DNA from: Nymphaea colorata
Lineage: Eukaryota; Streptophyta; Magnoliopsida; Nymphaeales; Nymphaeaceae
Direction: 5' to 3'
NCBI RefSeq assembly: GCF_008831285.2
Contig: NC_045145.1
Location: forward strand, 19,032,802 to 19,096,801
Length of the DNA stretch: 64,000 bases
Part shown: positions 26,401 through 37,990 of the stretch, piece after piece
Layout of the letters: the number at the start of each line of letters is the position of its first letter
Numbering within the stretch: position 1 is the stretch's first letter
The notes under the pieces: model-generated
What the model saw: only the letters and a program-made list of their open reading frames with translations
What the model was told of the DNA's origin: nothing
Databases searched by the model: none
Position numbers and translations under genes: made by a program

Positions 26401-29400
26401 ACCTAGGCGCTGCCTGGGCGCCTTGATAACATAGGAGAAAATGCAAAGCTACATATGTAATTGGTGTGACTTATTGAAAATAAGTGCCTGTCTACGTGAC
26501 ACGGATACGTGGTTTTAGCACACATACCCGCTCTGATGCGCCTACACGCAGATACCGGTACGGGACATGGGTGGGGACACGCCAAAAAATAAACTATTAA
26601 TTTAATATTTTTTTTCCATTTTATCATTTTTTTGTGATGCATCTAATTATTTCCATGAACAATCATTTCAAATACTCAGCACTTTTGTGATAAACAAACT
26701 TTCTTACGAGATTGTAAGAGTGAACTATTAATTTAATGTTTTTTTTTATTTTATCATTTTTGAGAATATAAAATTTGCCGTATCCGCGTATCCAAAATTT
26801 TCAAAATTGCCGTGTCCATACCCGTATCGCCGTACCCGTATCGTATCCGCACCCATGTGACATAGGTGCTTGTCATACTGGGTACACCATGCAGCCTTAA
26901 AGTACTCCATCAGTAGGTTCCACCTTAGATATGTATTTGTAATGATTTCTTATACTTAGCTTTATAGGTTTATATTTTGTTTGTTTGTAACCTATTTGTG
27001 GTGAAATTATGTTATTTGTAGTTTCATGGGGAAAGGCTAATCTTGAGTTGGTTGTTCTGATAGAAGATTGTGTATGGTTTTTTGCTTATTGCAGTTTTAA
27101 GAATATTTGTTCCTAACACATAAAGGAGATTTATGATTTTTTTTTTTGTCTGCTTCTGCAGCAAACTTTCTTGTTATCTCATCATTTAGATTTTTTGCTT
27201 TTAGGCATGTGATATAAGTTCTGTGGTGTAGATTGCAGTTTATGACCTTGTTATTCTGATGACTTATGAGTTTCTTAGGAGGATTCTAATGGGTAATTTG
27301 GTACTCATTTACAGGGAGTGCAATTATTCAGCTATGACATCTTCAGGGTCTGGAATGCCTGCATCACCATTAGATGCAGGTCAAAATCTTTCACATTGTA
27401 TGTCTGTTTCAACTGAAACTGAAATGCATATGTTCCTGAACTCACCCTTTGACGAGACTAGAATCCACATGGGCTGTGGCCGTGCTGGAGGAAATGATGA
27501 CGAAGATGAAAATGGTTGCTCCAAAGCAGAGGAGTACGAGGTCAAAATGGACCTTACTGATGATCTGTTGCACATGGTATGCTTTCTATATCTTCCATGT
27601 CACTTTCTTTTTTATACTTTGAGAACTGCAATTTTGGTTCATTATTTCATGAATTAGGATTTTGATATGTGGCAGGTTTTTTCCTTTCTGGACCACATTA
27701 GTTTATGCTCTGCTGCTAGAGTATGTAGGCAGTGGAGAGCAGCTAGTGCCCATGAAGACTTCTGGAGACGTTTGGACTTCAGAAACCTGAACATTGCACC
27801 ATTACAATGTAAGCTTGTTGATTGTTAGAATATGACACCTCTTGAATTTTCTGCATCTTTTTTGGTACCAAGTTCTACAACCTGTTTTACCTTGTTGGGT
27901 TATAGGTTTAATTGGTTCTTCATATTGTACGTCATGTTAGATAACTATAAGATAAAATGATAAAAATACACCCCCAAACTAGTTTGAAGGGTTCAGCTAG
28001 CTGATAATATTGTGTGTAAAGCTGCACCTTGGGACATAACGAAGTGTCAAAACAAGTTATTTAACTTATTTTCTTTTGGGAACTGACAGTTGCATAAGTT
28101 TCTTAAAACTGAAACTTAAGTTAGACTTGAAAGGCATTCTTATACATCTAAAGTAGAAAACGTGAAAAACAAAATTACGGCTGATTTTGTTCAAGAAAAT
28201 TAATGCTTTCTTGATTTATTTCTGTGACAGCCTATGTCTGCCCTCAAAAATAAAACTCTCGAATTTTATGACCATAAAGTTGTTTAAAGACTCTAAGTAA
28301 GGCATACAAAATGAAAACTTATGGCAGCCATTTATTGGGGGCAATATAAGTGTTCAATTTTTTATTATATCTAATAAAAGCTCATTTATAAGACTGGGCA
28401 GTAGGTCGGATCTGGATTGAAGCTCAACTCTTAGGGCCATTATAACCTGGTCCCAGCTGCTGGGTCAGTCCAGGTCATAGTTTTTGGTTCATGAGCCCTT
28501 GACAGGATCTCAGTTTGTGGTCATTTGGAAATTGTTAAGATTGTTAGATGCGTTGTTGTTTTGGTTGTATATTGGATTTATTGCATTGTTAAAATTGTTG
28601 GATCTAAGCTCATAACTAGATACTAAATGATCGCTTGATGAGACCAACTTTCTCATAACCTAATGAAAACAGTTTTTTCTTCACGAGTTGAAAGTTGAAA
28701 CTGATCTGCAAGGGCTTTCTTCAAGCCCATCAGGACTTTCTCAGGTCTTGGCAGGTTGATCAACAGGCCAGCCTGGCCAGATCCAATGCACACCTTGTGC
28801 AGGCTGTTGGTGTCATATACTTGTTTAGTTTCTTATGTTTATGCAATTCATGTCTGTATGAAATCTTTCTCATAACCTAATGAAAACAGTTTTTTCTTCA
28901 CGAGTTGAAAGTTGAAACTGATCTGCAAGGGCTTTCTTCAAGCCCATCAGGACTTTCTCAGGTCTTGGCAGGTTGATCAACAGGCCAGCCTGGCCAGATC
29001 CAATGCACACCTTGTGCAGGCTGTTGGTGTCATATACTTGTTTAGTTTCTTATGTTTATGCAATTCATGTCTGTATGAAATCTTTACTGTTATTTTGATT
29101 TCTTCTTCTTTTTTTTAAATAGTTGTACTTTTATGTGATGTTTTAATATATTAAAATATTAAATTGAGATCTTCTACATTGTGGTATGTATCTAACTTTG
29201 GACCCGACTGATATGGGTTACCTTATGTGTTTTACAACATTGGTATTAATCATTTTGACGTGCAGTCGCTGATATGTGCAACCGATACCCCAATGTGACA
29301 GAAGTTGACATTTTTGGTACTCGTGCTGTGGAGACTCTTGCTCAGAAAGCATTGAACTCTCTTAGGTAGTTTTTACATATGATATTCCTTCTAGAGTAGC

Positions 29401-32400
29401 TTCTTTATCTTATGTCTGAGCAATTTTTTTCTTGTATAATGGTGCTAAAATTTTCTGTTTCTTCTGCAGGAGTTTGGAAGTTTTAACTTTAGGTAGAGGA
29501 CATTTTGGAGATGCTTTCTTTCATGCTCTTATTGATTGTCCCTTTTTGAGCAACCTGGACATCTCAGAGTCCCTTCTTGGAAATGGTATTCAAGAAATCC
29601 CTGTTTGCCATGACAGGTTGCACCATCTTAGCATGACAAAATGTCGTGTATCCCGGCTTTCAATAAGGTCCAAGTATCATCTTGCTAAGTTAGTTGTATT
29701 GATGGCTTGCGGAATGTATTATATTTTTCCTGTTGTCTGAACTGTGGCATGTTGCAGGTGTCCTCAACTAGAAACTTTGTCTTTGAAGCGTACCAATATG
29801 ACACATGCCATACTCAGTTGTCCACAATTAAAAGAATTAAACATAGCCTTCTGCAACAAACTTTCAGATGCTGGGATACGATCAATAGCGACATCTTGCA
29901 CTATGTTGACATCCTTGGATATTTCAAATTGTTCTCCTGTTACTGATGAAACATTGCGAGAAATTGCGCTTGCATGCCCAAATCTTCATGTTCTTGATGC
30001 CTCCTATTGTCCCAATATCTCCTTGGAGGTTTGTACTTCTTGTTATTGTTTCTTCTTTTTTGTATTTGTTCTGCTTATGTTGTTTCTGATATTTGAACCA
30101 TGCTATTTTGGGAAGTCTGTTAGGCTGCCATTGCTTACGGATCTGAATCTGCGTAACTGTGAGGGTATTAACTCTGGTTCCATGACATCTTTATCATACT
30201 GCTATATGCTAGAGGTTGGTTGAATTCCTTCACTGTAACAACTAAATTATTTTTCTACTTTTATGAAGGAAAATAAAATGGTGAATTTTCTATTTTGTCT
30301 TTTTTTAATAAAAACATTTTTAGGAGTTGCAACTAGACTTCTGCTGGATTCTGACTTCGGTCAGTCTTGACTTGCCACGTCTGCGTAGCATCAGTCTTGT
30401 CCACTGCCGCAGGTATGTTACTGTGGTTCTTATTTTGTCCAAACCCTTTGTCCATATGGATTTTAGCCGAGTAAAATTATTTATGTTTTCAGGTTTGTTG
30501 ATTTGAACTTGCGATGTCCATCACTTTCATCTATCACTATATGTAATTGTCCTGTGCTTAATCGGATCACTATCACCTCAAATGCTCTTCAGGTTGGTTT
30601 CTTCAGAAAATGCATCATGATCCACTGTTCTGCTTTGTTTTCTATGAGATTCTGAATGTAAATTGTACATCTTACATGCAGAAACTAGTCTTGCAAAAGC
30701 AGGAGAGTTTGGCCTCAGTTCATTTACAATGTCAAGTATTGCAAGAAGTGGACCTTAGTGAGTGTGAATCCCTTAAAAATTCTATTTGTGATGTTTTTTC
30801 CGATGGTGGAGGATGTCCCATGCTCAAATCATTGGTTCTTGATAGCTGTGAGGTATGTTAATTAAATTGTACTTTTCTAGGCCTTCTCATTAAGGTTAAA
30901 CAGCCTTGTAGTTTGAGTACTGCATGCTTCTGTTTTTGGATGTCTTGTGTACTTGTTTTTACATACTAATGCATGGACCAGTCGGTGATATTCTAGCTTG
31001 TTTTGTTCTAGATGAGAGACTGACCCCGCTTATGATAGTCAGTGCGCCTAACTTAATGAGACTGCAAATTACACCAGCGAACTTGCTTCCTGTACTAGGT
31101 CAAACTTCTCATGGTTAACAAATATCTAGGTCTACTTTTGCCTTTATTGATGGAAGGGACAAGACTGGACTTTATGATTTTATTGGTTTATATTGTAGTG
31201 CTAAGCAGTTGTGGTGTTTATGAAAGTGAGGATGCATGAATTACAAGTTTTGCTTGTTTGTATATATAAAATTGATCAAGAATGTTCTAGAAATGAGGTT
31301 TTAATCTTGTATGCATAAAAAAATGCCTTTTACACTTGCATTGTGATTTCACTTCTTTCCTATGTAACGCAGGTGTTAGTGCAGAATTGTTCAATTAAAA
31401 AACATGGGTTTGGATATATATATATATTGCCCATAAACAACAAAATAAATAACTTACAATTAACAAGTTACCAGTTTATCAATGATTTAACAAGGAAAAC
31501 AAAACCAAATTTTCCATTTCAGAATTCGAGCCACACCTGCAGCAGAGTTGTGTCTGTGGCAAGTTGGCAACTGTTTTGAAGAGCCAGTGTTACTACCCTA
31601 TATAGTTGCATTTGTGAAAAAGGTACATATTGAATGGCCACCAAATTTGTATGCTCACATGTTTGAGCTGTCTTGAGAATACAGAAGCATGGCATCCTGT
31701 CGAAATAGCACGATGTTTTAAAAAATATTGCGATATTAACAAAAAAAGGAAGAAGACAAGAAAAGGGAAAATATCACAATATTTGGTTAAAATCGTTAAA
31801 AATCAATTTATCACGATTTTTCCAATTATTTTTTTAGTTTCTGTTTTTATTTTTTTTAACTTTTTTTCATTGTTTTATTTCCTCTTGTTTTAGGTATTTA
31901 ACTTGACCTCCTAAGTGCAATATGGTACTTATTAATTTAATTTCTTGAAAAACTCCAAGATTTTTCCGAGAAAGAAAACTTTGCTGAAAATTACCCAAGA
32001 AAAACCTCGCTGATAAGAACTTGAGAATGATATTTGTGCCTATGGTTTTGATGCAAATCATGCTTAACTTTGTGACTGTTTTACCTGTAAACGAACTGTA
32101 GACTATTGGTGACTGAATGATTACTGGAGAATGCAAGACGGTGAAAATGGCAAGCTGGTTGCCTTTTTAAAATCTTGTACTTAATATTTATGTGTATTTT
32201 AAACCGTGTCCTTCACTCCTTGTTGTCTGCTTGTGGTAGCCAAACACTGGATCATGCTGTTCATTTTTCTGTCAGTTCTCACTTTTTTATATATATATTT
32301 TTACTCTACCCCAATTATGTTCCTCTGAGCTTCTCTTATGATTCGATGCAGCCATCAGTCCATGATAACTGCAATATGTGATTATATGGAAATTAGAATA

Positions 32401-35400
32401 CATTTTATGTAACTGAGTTTATTTATTCATTTTTTGTCTCCCAGAGCTTGACAAAGGTGGGATTGAGGAGCACTTCACTAATTAGTCTTTCACTGGTTGG
32501 TTGCCGTGGCATGAAAAGCCTTGAACTTTGTTGTCCGAACCTTCAGCATGTTTTTCTGGATGGTTGTGATCATCTTGAAGATGCATCATTTTGCCCAGTG
32601 AGTGAAACGTTTCTGCTGAGAGAGTCTGTTAGCATGTTTTTAGTTTTACTGAGCATTGTTGAGGTGGAAAGTATAAGTTGTCTTGCCTTCATAAGGCCAT
32701 CATATGGCAATTGAGGTGTGCTTAATGTATTTCATGAATTTATTACTGAAGTTTTTTGTTTTTTTGGGTGATCATGTTTTTTGAGCTATCTAGTTTTCAT
32801 GCCCATTTGTAAGTGGGACATGGACTGTAGGAATTATTTAGTTTTGTATGTGCACATTTGGATTTATACCCGAAAGATTAGTGGCAAGAATTATTGTCTA
32901 TCATGTTTTTTGAACCCAAAAGTTTTTTTTATTTATTTAAAGGTATTTAATTTTTAATGCCAAATCATAGAAAATATTGTTGTGTAGAGTACGTTTACAG
33001 GGATCATAGGATCATCATTCCTTCACGTATTGGATACCCATGTCACATTGGTTTGCCTCAACAGAGGCATGCTGCCTTAACATTCAGGGAAAAATTGTCA
33101 TTTCGCAGCTTATTTCCTTTCTGCTTTTAAACCTTGAATTCATCAGTACTGTTTTCTTTATCCATCTTTAACTTTCTGGTCCTTGTAGGTGGGGCTTACA
33201 TCACTTAATCTTGGGATATGTCCCAAGTTGGTAAAACTTCAGCTTGAAGCACCTCAAATGACAATATTGGAACTGAAAGGTTGTGGTGTGTTGTCTCAAG
33301 CAGCAATAAATTGTCCAAACTTGATATCCCTTGATGCATCTTTCTGCAGGTACTGGCTGCATCTACCTGATGTAATAAGTACCCTTCTTTCTTGATATTT
33401 CAGTTTCCTTCTTCTTCTGTCTAAAAATCTTTGATACGATCCTCTGGGCATGAATTGGTATATGTTTGCAGCCAACTTCAGGATGATTGCCTCTCAGCTA
33501 CAACTGCTTCCTGTCCATATGTTGAATCTCTCATTTTGATGTCTTGTCCTTCTGTTGGTGCTGATGGGTTATCATCATTGTGCCGGCTTCCAAATTTGAC
33601 TCTGCTGGACTTGTCATACACCTTTTTAACAAACTTGCAGCCCGTTTTTGACAGTTGTACTCAACTCGAGGTAACATTTCTGCACATCTGGCACATTTAA
33701 ATTATTTAGATAACAAAGGTTGACTTCTCATTTTTTCCAGTATTAGGGTGCTTACCTGCCTAGAAATTATTTCTTTTGTTAATGTTAATCACATTAAGAT
33801 TTTGTGTTTTGTCACTTATTTTTGAAACAATCGTAAGTGAAATAACAAAAACCCTCTTAGCCTCCTTATTCCTTTTCATATGATGTATTACTAAGAGATG
33901 TTTGGAAAGGTAACTATTTTTTGGTTTCTGAAAAGGCAAGGGCTATACTGAAATAATACGTAAACTGTGGATGATACTAACAAAATGCTTTTCTGATGAT
34001 GCTAAGGATAAACTTTGATTAGTAAATATCACCAGACATCCGTAACCCGAGATTTAGGAAGCCCTGAAATGAACTTTTGGGCTTTTGTTACCTCAATGGG
34101 CAAGGATAATCTTAGTGAGTTTTCCTTCTCCTAAAATTTGTTCTACAAAAATTGGCTCTTGTAATTGACATTGCGAATTCTACTACTGGAAGGTCATTTT
34201 TATTTTCATATGCACTTTTTCAGTGCATGTTTTCATAAGTATGTCAATGCATTTTCATTTTATTTTATCATTTTTTCTTTTTGACATGCATGCATATGCA
34301 TTTCTCCCAGTATGTGAAATATCCTTGCTTTGGAAAAGCTATTGGGACTGAATTCTTGTGAATTGCTTTTCATAGGTGCTGAAGTTGCAAGCCTGCAAGT
34401 ATCTTGTTAATTCTTCCTTGGATGCTCTTCATAAGAGAGGCGCTCTTCCGGCCCTTCGCGAGCTTGATTTGTCTTACGGGAGTATCTGCCAGTCTGCCAT
34501 TGAAGAGCTTCTTTCCTCTTGCACCAATCTCACGCATGTGAGCTTAAATGGATGTGCTAACATGCATGACCTTGATTGGAGCTCTGGTGTTGACCAATGT
34601 TTCCAGCTTAAGAGTGCTGATGAATCACTTCATTTGCCAAATGCTTTGGGAAATGACATCGAGACTAGTGAGGAGCATGTTCAGACTAGTGAAGAGCATG
34701 TTCGTTTGCTTCAAAACCTCAATTGTGTTGGTTGCCCAAACATAAAAAAAGTTGTTATTCCTTCATCTGCTTGCTGTGTGCATTTGTCATCATTGAACCT
34801 ATCCTTGTCAGCTAATCTGAAGGAAGTGAACTTATCATGTTGCAATCTGTCTTTCTTGAATTTGAGGTTAGTCTACTCTTTCTCTGCTTGTGGAGAGACA
34901 TAAGGTCAAATGCATTCATTTTTGGTTGTTTTCCTTCTTATTAATTGTATGATTTGTATGTCCTTTTTGCCTCTTCACTCTTCAGCAATTGCTGCTCATT
35001 GGAGATTTTGGTGCTCGACTGCCCTAGGTTGACAAGTCTCTTACTTCAGGTTGGTACTTTACATGTTTAAGCATTTGATTGGTATTTCAACAATCAGATT
35101 TAATTGATACTAAAAGGTCAGCAGGCATATAGCTTCTATGAGTTCATGACATATCAAGCATGTTTAGAAGACCATCCAAGTGCAATACAGTTTATTGATA
35201 GTTATAGTTATAGGGTAATTTTTGTTGGTCATGTCAATTAAGTTGAGTGTCCTCCAGCTTTCAGTTGACGTTTTCATTTTCTTGCCAAGGCATAATTCTC
35301 CTTTTTCTAATTTTCCTGACAATCGTTGCAGTCGTGTGGCATTGAGGAGAAAGTTTTGGAAGATGCCATATCACACTGCAATATGCTAGAAACACTGGAC

Positions 35401-36254
35401 ATACGGTTTTGTCCGAAGGTATGATTTCTAACCAGCCGCGTGTCGTCGTTTTCTCTGTTTTTTTGCTGTCCTATTCTTGACGTGCCAAGCGTTTTAGCCT
35501 CTTCATGATATGAACGATTGTGCATGGGTCAGGTACCTGTGTCTTTGTAAGGGGAGGGTGGTGCCCGATCCATATATATCGAAGAATGGTAGTGCTTGTT
35601 CTTTGACTCAGTTGCCACTGCACCAGATGCTAGTTATTATGTGGAAGTCATGCATTTTTCTGAATAAACATTTTTTTTTAGCGTCCACAGATAAATGGTT
35701 TACATTTCAACTTAACAAAAACAATATTTTCTTGGTTCTTAGGTCTGTAGGGCATGAAAAAACATATTTAAATATTTTTGTTTACAATCTCAGAGGTAGG
35801 AAATAGAACCTTATACAAGGAAAATGTGCTAACCTCGTGGTTTAGTATCCTCTAGTTGAAGCACAAATTTCTATAGATAATAGGAGATAAGTGGTCAATT
35901 ATTCATATCCTCTAGAAATTAGTAACTCAAATTTGGTATTTGCGAATCAGTAAAAAGTTGTAAACTGTCAGTCTGGAGTCTCCACGTTTTAAAGTGGCCA
36001 ACCTTGATGCAAATCGGGGCCAACCTTGATGCAAATCGATTTCGCCATGTCTTTCGTGGCTTCCGTTGAATTAGTGTTAACACGGTACACAGCACCGTCC
36101 TTGGGGCAGGTTAGCGCTGTTGCATTGAGACCGAGAAGCTTGCTCTGAAGATTTAACTTCATTTCCCATCTTCTCTTTGCAGATAACTGGAGTGGGAAAT
36201 ATTCGATTGGTTTGCCCTAGTCTGAAGCGCCTTTTCAGCAGCTTGTGGCCATGA
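23451..36254 (+). CDS. FBL15: F-box/LRR-repeat protein 15 (SLOMO-like), 17 coding exons, about 1,093 aa
   Basis: Substrate-recognition subunit of an SCF ubiquitin ligase. The Arabidopsis homologue SLOMO (At4g33210) affects auxin homeostasis and plastochron length. Exons: 23451-24082, 27315-27576, 27676-27808, 29266-29365, 29470-29667, 29758-30028, 30116-30214, 30324-30412, 30493-30592, 30682-30852, 32445-32597, 33189-33349, 33472-33670, 34376-34866, 34986-35049, 35332-35418, 36183-36254 (TGA). All phases agree. Exons 1-2 encode a long acidic N-terminus. The F-box spans the exon 2/3 junction (DLTDDLLHM-VFSFLDHISLC...VCRQWRAAS, about residues 290-335). The rest is Cys-rich LRRs with repeated xxLxxLDLSxC patterns (SECESL, GCRGMKSL, LNLGICPKL, LDLSYTFL, NCVGCPNIKK), collinear with the Arabidopsis protein to the end (VCPSLKRLFSS). 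The start is uncertain: the ATG at 23538 has better context and would give about 1,064 aa. The exon 7 acceptor (GGGAAG) is weak but needed by homology. Confidence 0.93.
25135..26431. mobile_element. GCCTAGGCG-type repeat in FBL15 intron 1
   Basis: The left end has CATTGCCTAGGCG and AATGCCTGG. The right end has CGCCTAGGCCCACCTAGGCG and GGGCGCCTTGATAAC. These form loose inverted termini around 1.3 kb of AT-rich non-coding DNA. The interior includes ATATCATGATATT palindromes and a GTTATATGTATA-rich low-complexity block (about 25730-26080). Likely a decayed non-autonomous element or nested elements; boundaries are approximate. Confidence 0.45.
26491..26866. mobile_element. MITE-like element with GATACG-rich ends in FBL15 intron 1
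   Basis: The left end CTACGTGACACGGATACGTGG pairs imperfectly with the right end CGTATCCGCACCCATGTGACATAG. The interior carries two diverged copies of CTATTAATTTAAT(A/G)TTTTTTTT about 134 bases apart. Non-coding. This kind of ACGGATACG repeat is common in plant genomes. Confidence 0.5.
28648..29085 (+). repeat. Perfect 217-bp tandem duplication in FBL15 intron 3
   Basis: Unit 28648-28864 is followed immediately by an identical copy at 28865-29081, and the match extends four bases further. I found no mismatch by eye. It lies wholly inside intron 3 (27809-29265), so coding capacity is unaffected. The short frame in each copy (MKLICKGFLQAHQDF...) is not a known exon. Confidence 0.95.
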
Positions 36255-36751
36255 TTTCTCCACTCTTGCATACTGATATAATTTGGTTTTTTAGTCCATT
36301 ATGAGTTTCTCGGCCGAGTCCAGTGTTCTCTGGCCAATTTAACTTCCAGTGTCCTTGTACATATGATCCTTCGACAACGGCAAGCCCTTGTGTCACCTAT
36401 AAGCATCGTGTCGTTGGGATGGGGTTTTAGGCTTATACCTGATGATGTGGTTCACATATGTCTCAAGTATGTCATTCGCAATTTTTCTGTTATTTGGTTT
36501 CTGTAGCTATAGTGATGGTTGTTTGCTTTCGTTTTCTCTTTTCCGTTTGCGGAGGGAGTGGAGGGAAGTGTCTGAAATTTTTTCAGAGGTTCAAACAGGT
36601 TAAAAACGCTCGTATTTGTACAATGATTTGTTATTCTCTTGGAATAACGAGAAGGCAGCATACTCCCCACATCATTGCATCGGAAGTACTAGCGTTGGTA
36701 GATCTGGTGAAGTGGCTAATGAATGTCGCTAAAACTTCTATTGGCAGTTGG
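36255..36751. other. FBL15-like 3' flank
   Basis: Contains the probable 3' UTR of the F-box gene. No separate coding region was seen. Confidence 0.4.
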
Positions 36752-37655
36752 TTTTTTTTTTTTTGGCGTCTAGCGGGCTGGGGCGGTCCCTTTCATTAGA
36801 TGAAATTGAGAAAGAATACAGAAGGTATGATACTCAATTTTATCGGATGTACAAAAACGTAAAGAAGAATCAGAACAACTGATTGCACCATGCTCGACTC
36901 GAACAGAAAGCTCCTCAAAGAAAAACTACAAAACAAAACTCAATCGCTCATTCAGCTATGAGATAACCTCAGAATAAATGGCTCATCGGAAACAAACAAC
37001 TGCTCAAAACGTTGCCTCATACAAGGAAACCTGGCAGTAGACAACTTGTCACCTGCTTTACAATCCTGCAGCCATTTCTTCCACCTCGAATTATTGGATC
37101 TGACTTTTATGGAATGAACATGAAGGTGCAGTACCGCCAGTGCAATTTCAAGTAACTGGGTTTGACTCGGTACATAAACCTCATCAGCCATCTCCTTATG
37201 TTTCACAATAACCAAGTCATTACGCCAGACAATTACACTGCACAGTCTATTCTCTTTCATCATAAAAGATACAACTCTATCACCCAATCCTCTATGGGCT
37301 TAACCAATCACATAGAAGAGAAGATTTTCACTTTCAGCCAAAGCCCTAATGCCTCCAGCATTTGGCGAGACCACACCTGCTCGAAGAAAACTCAAAACAC
37401 TCCTACCAACCTTCGTAAGTCAGATATCTCACCTCCCCATAACATCACTTCTGCACAGCTTGATTCCGGAAGGTCCAGATCTTCCACAAAACAATGTTGA
37501 AGCATGGGAGCCAACATTTCCTCCATTCTTTACAGCACAATCTCTTGCTCTTCCACCAAAATAACACGAAGCAAAAGTCATTACTAGGTAAAGAAAGCAT
37601 ACCAAATCATGACATCGTCATCCTCAGAGTAGCAAATCAGTATTTGTATCACACT
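36752..37655 (-). mobile_element. LINE 3' fragment with poly(A) tail
   Basis: On the minus strand a 13-base A tail (T run at 36752-36764) follows a non-coding 3' end. Upstream is a frame of about 110 codons (37287-36952) with SFMMKENRLCSVIVWRN and, further on, ALAVLHLHVHSIKVRSNNSR, resembling the RNase H-like C-terminus of plant LINE ORF2. Frames further upstream are broken; short motifs such as VLWKIWTFRNQ recall the end of LINE ORF2 proteins. No target-site duplication was found. Confidence 0.5.
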
Positions 37656-37689
37656 TATCCAGCTGATCCTTAGCATCTCCGTAGTTGGA

Positions 37690-37990
37690 CGCCCTGAAAT
37701 TGGCTTGAAGAATTGGAACGTAAAATCTGTCACATTATTGAAACGGAGTTGGAGGAGGAAATGTTCAATTGCAAAGGCACTAAAAGTCTACATTCGATTA
37801 GGGATTTGTTTGAATCTTTATGGGAGTGCTTCTGGCATCAAAAGTCTAGAGTCTCCTGTCTCATGTATCGTGATTACAACTCCCATTACTTCATATGAAG
37901 GTGGAACATAATCAGCATTGGACTTTCATCAACCATGTTGCTCTTGAAGATGGTCGTAAAGGGAGTTGTCAAAAGAATAGTTCAAGGAAG
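37690..37990 (+). mobile_element. LINE ORF2 fragment, inverted relative to its neighbour
   Basis: The plus-strand frame 37713-37898 reads ...ESLWECFWHQKSRVSCLMYR and then DYNSHYF. This resembles the (F/W)W(R/H)Q(K/R)SR...GD.N(S/T)(K/R)(F/Y)FH motif that links endonuclease and reverse transcriptase in plant LINE ORF2. The frame then breaks. It abuts a LINE 3' end in the opposite orientation. Confidence 0.5.

Noticed and set aside
28695-29118. Duplicated 60-codon frames in FBL15 intron 3 as extra exons
   Set aside because: Frames come from the tandem duplication, lie between well-supported exons 3 and 4, and are not found in the family.
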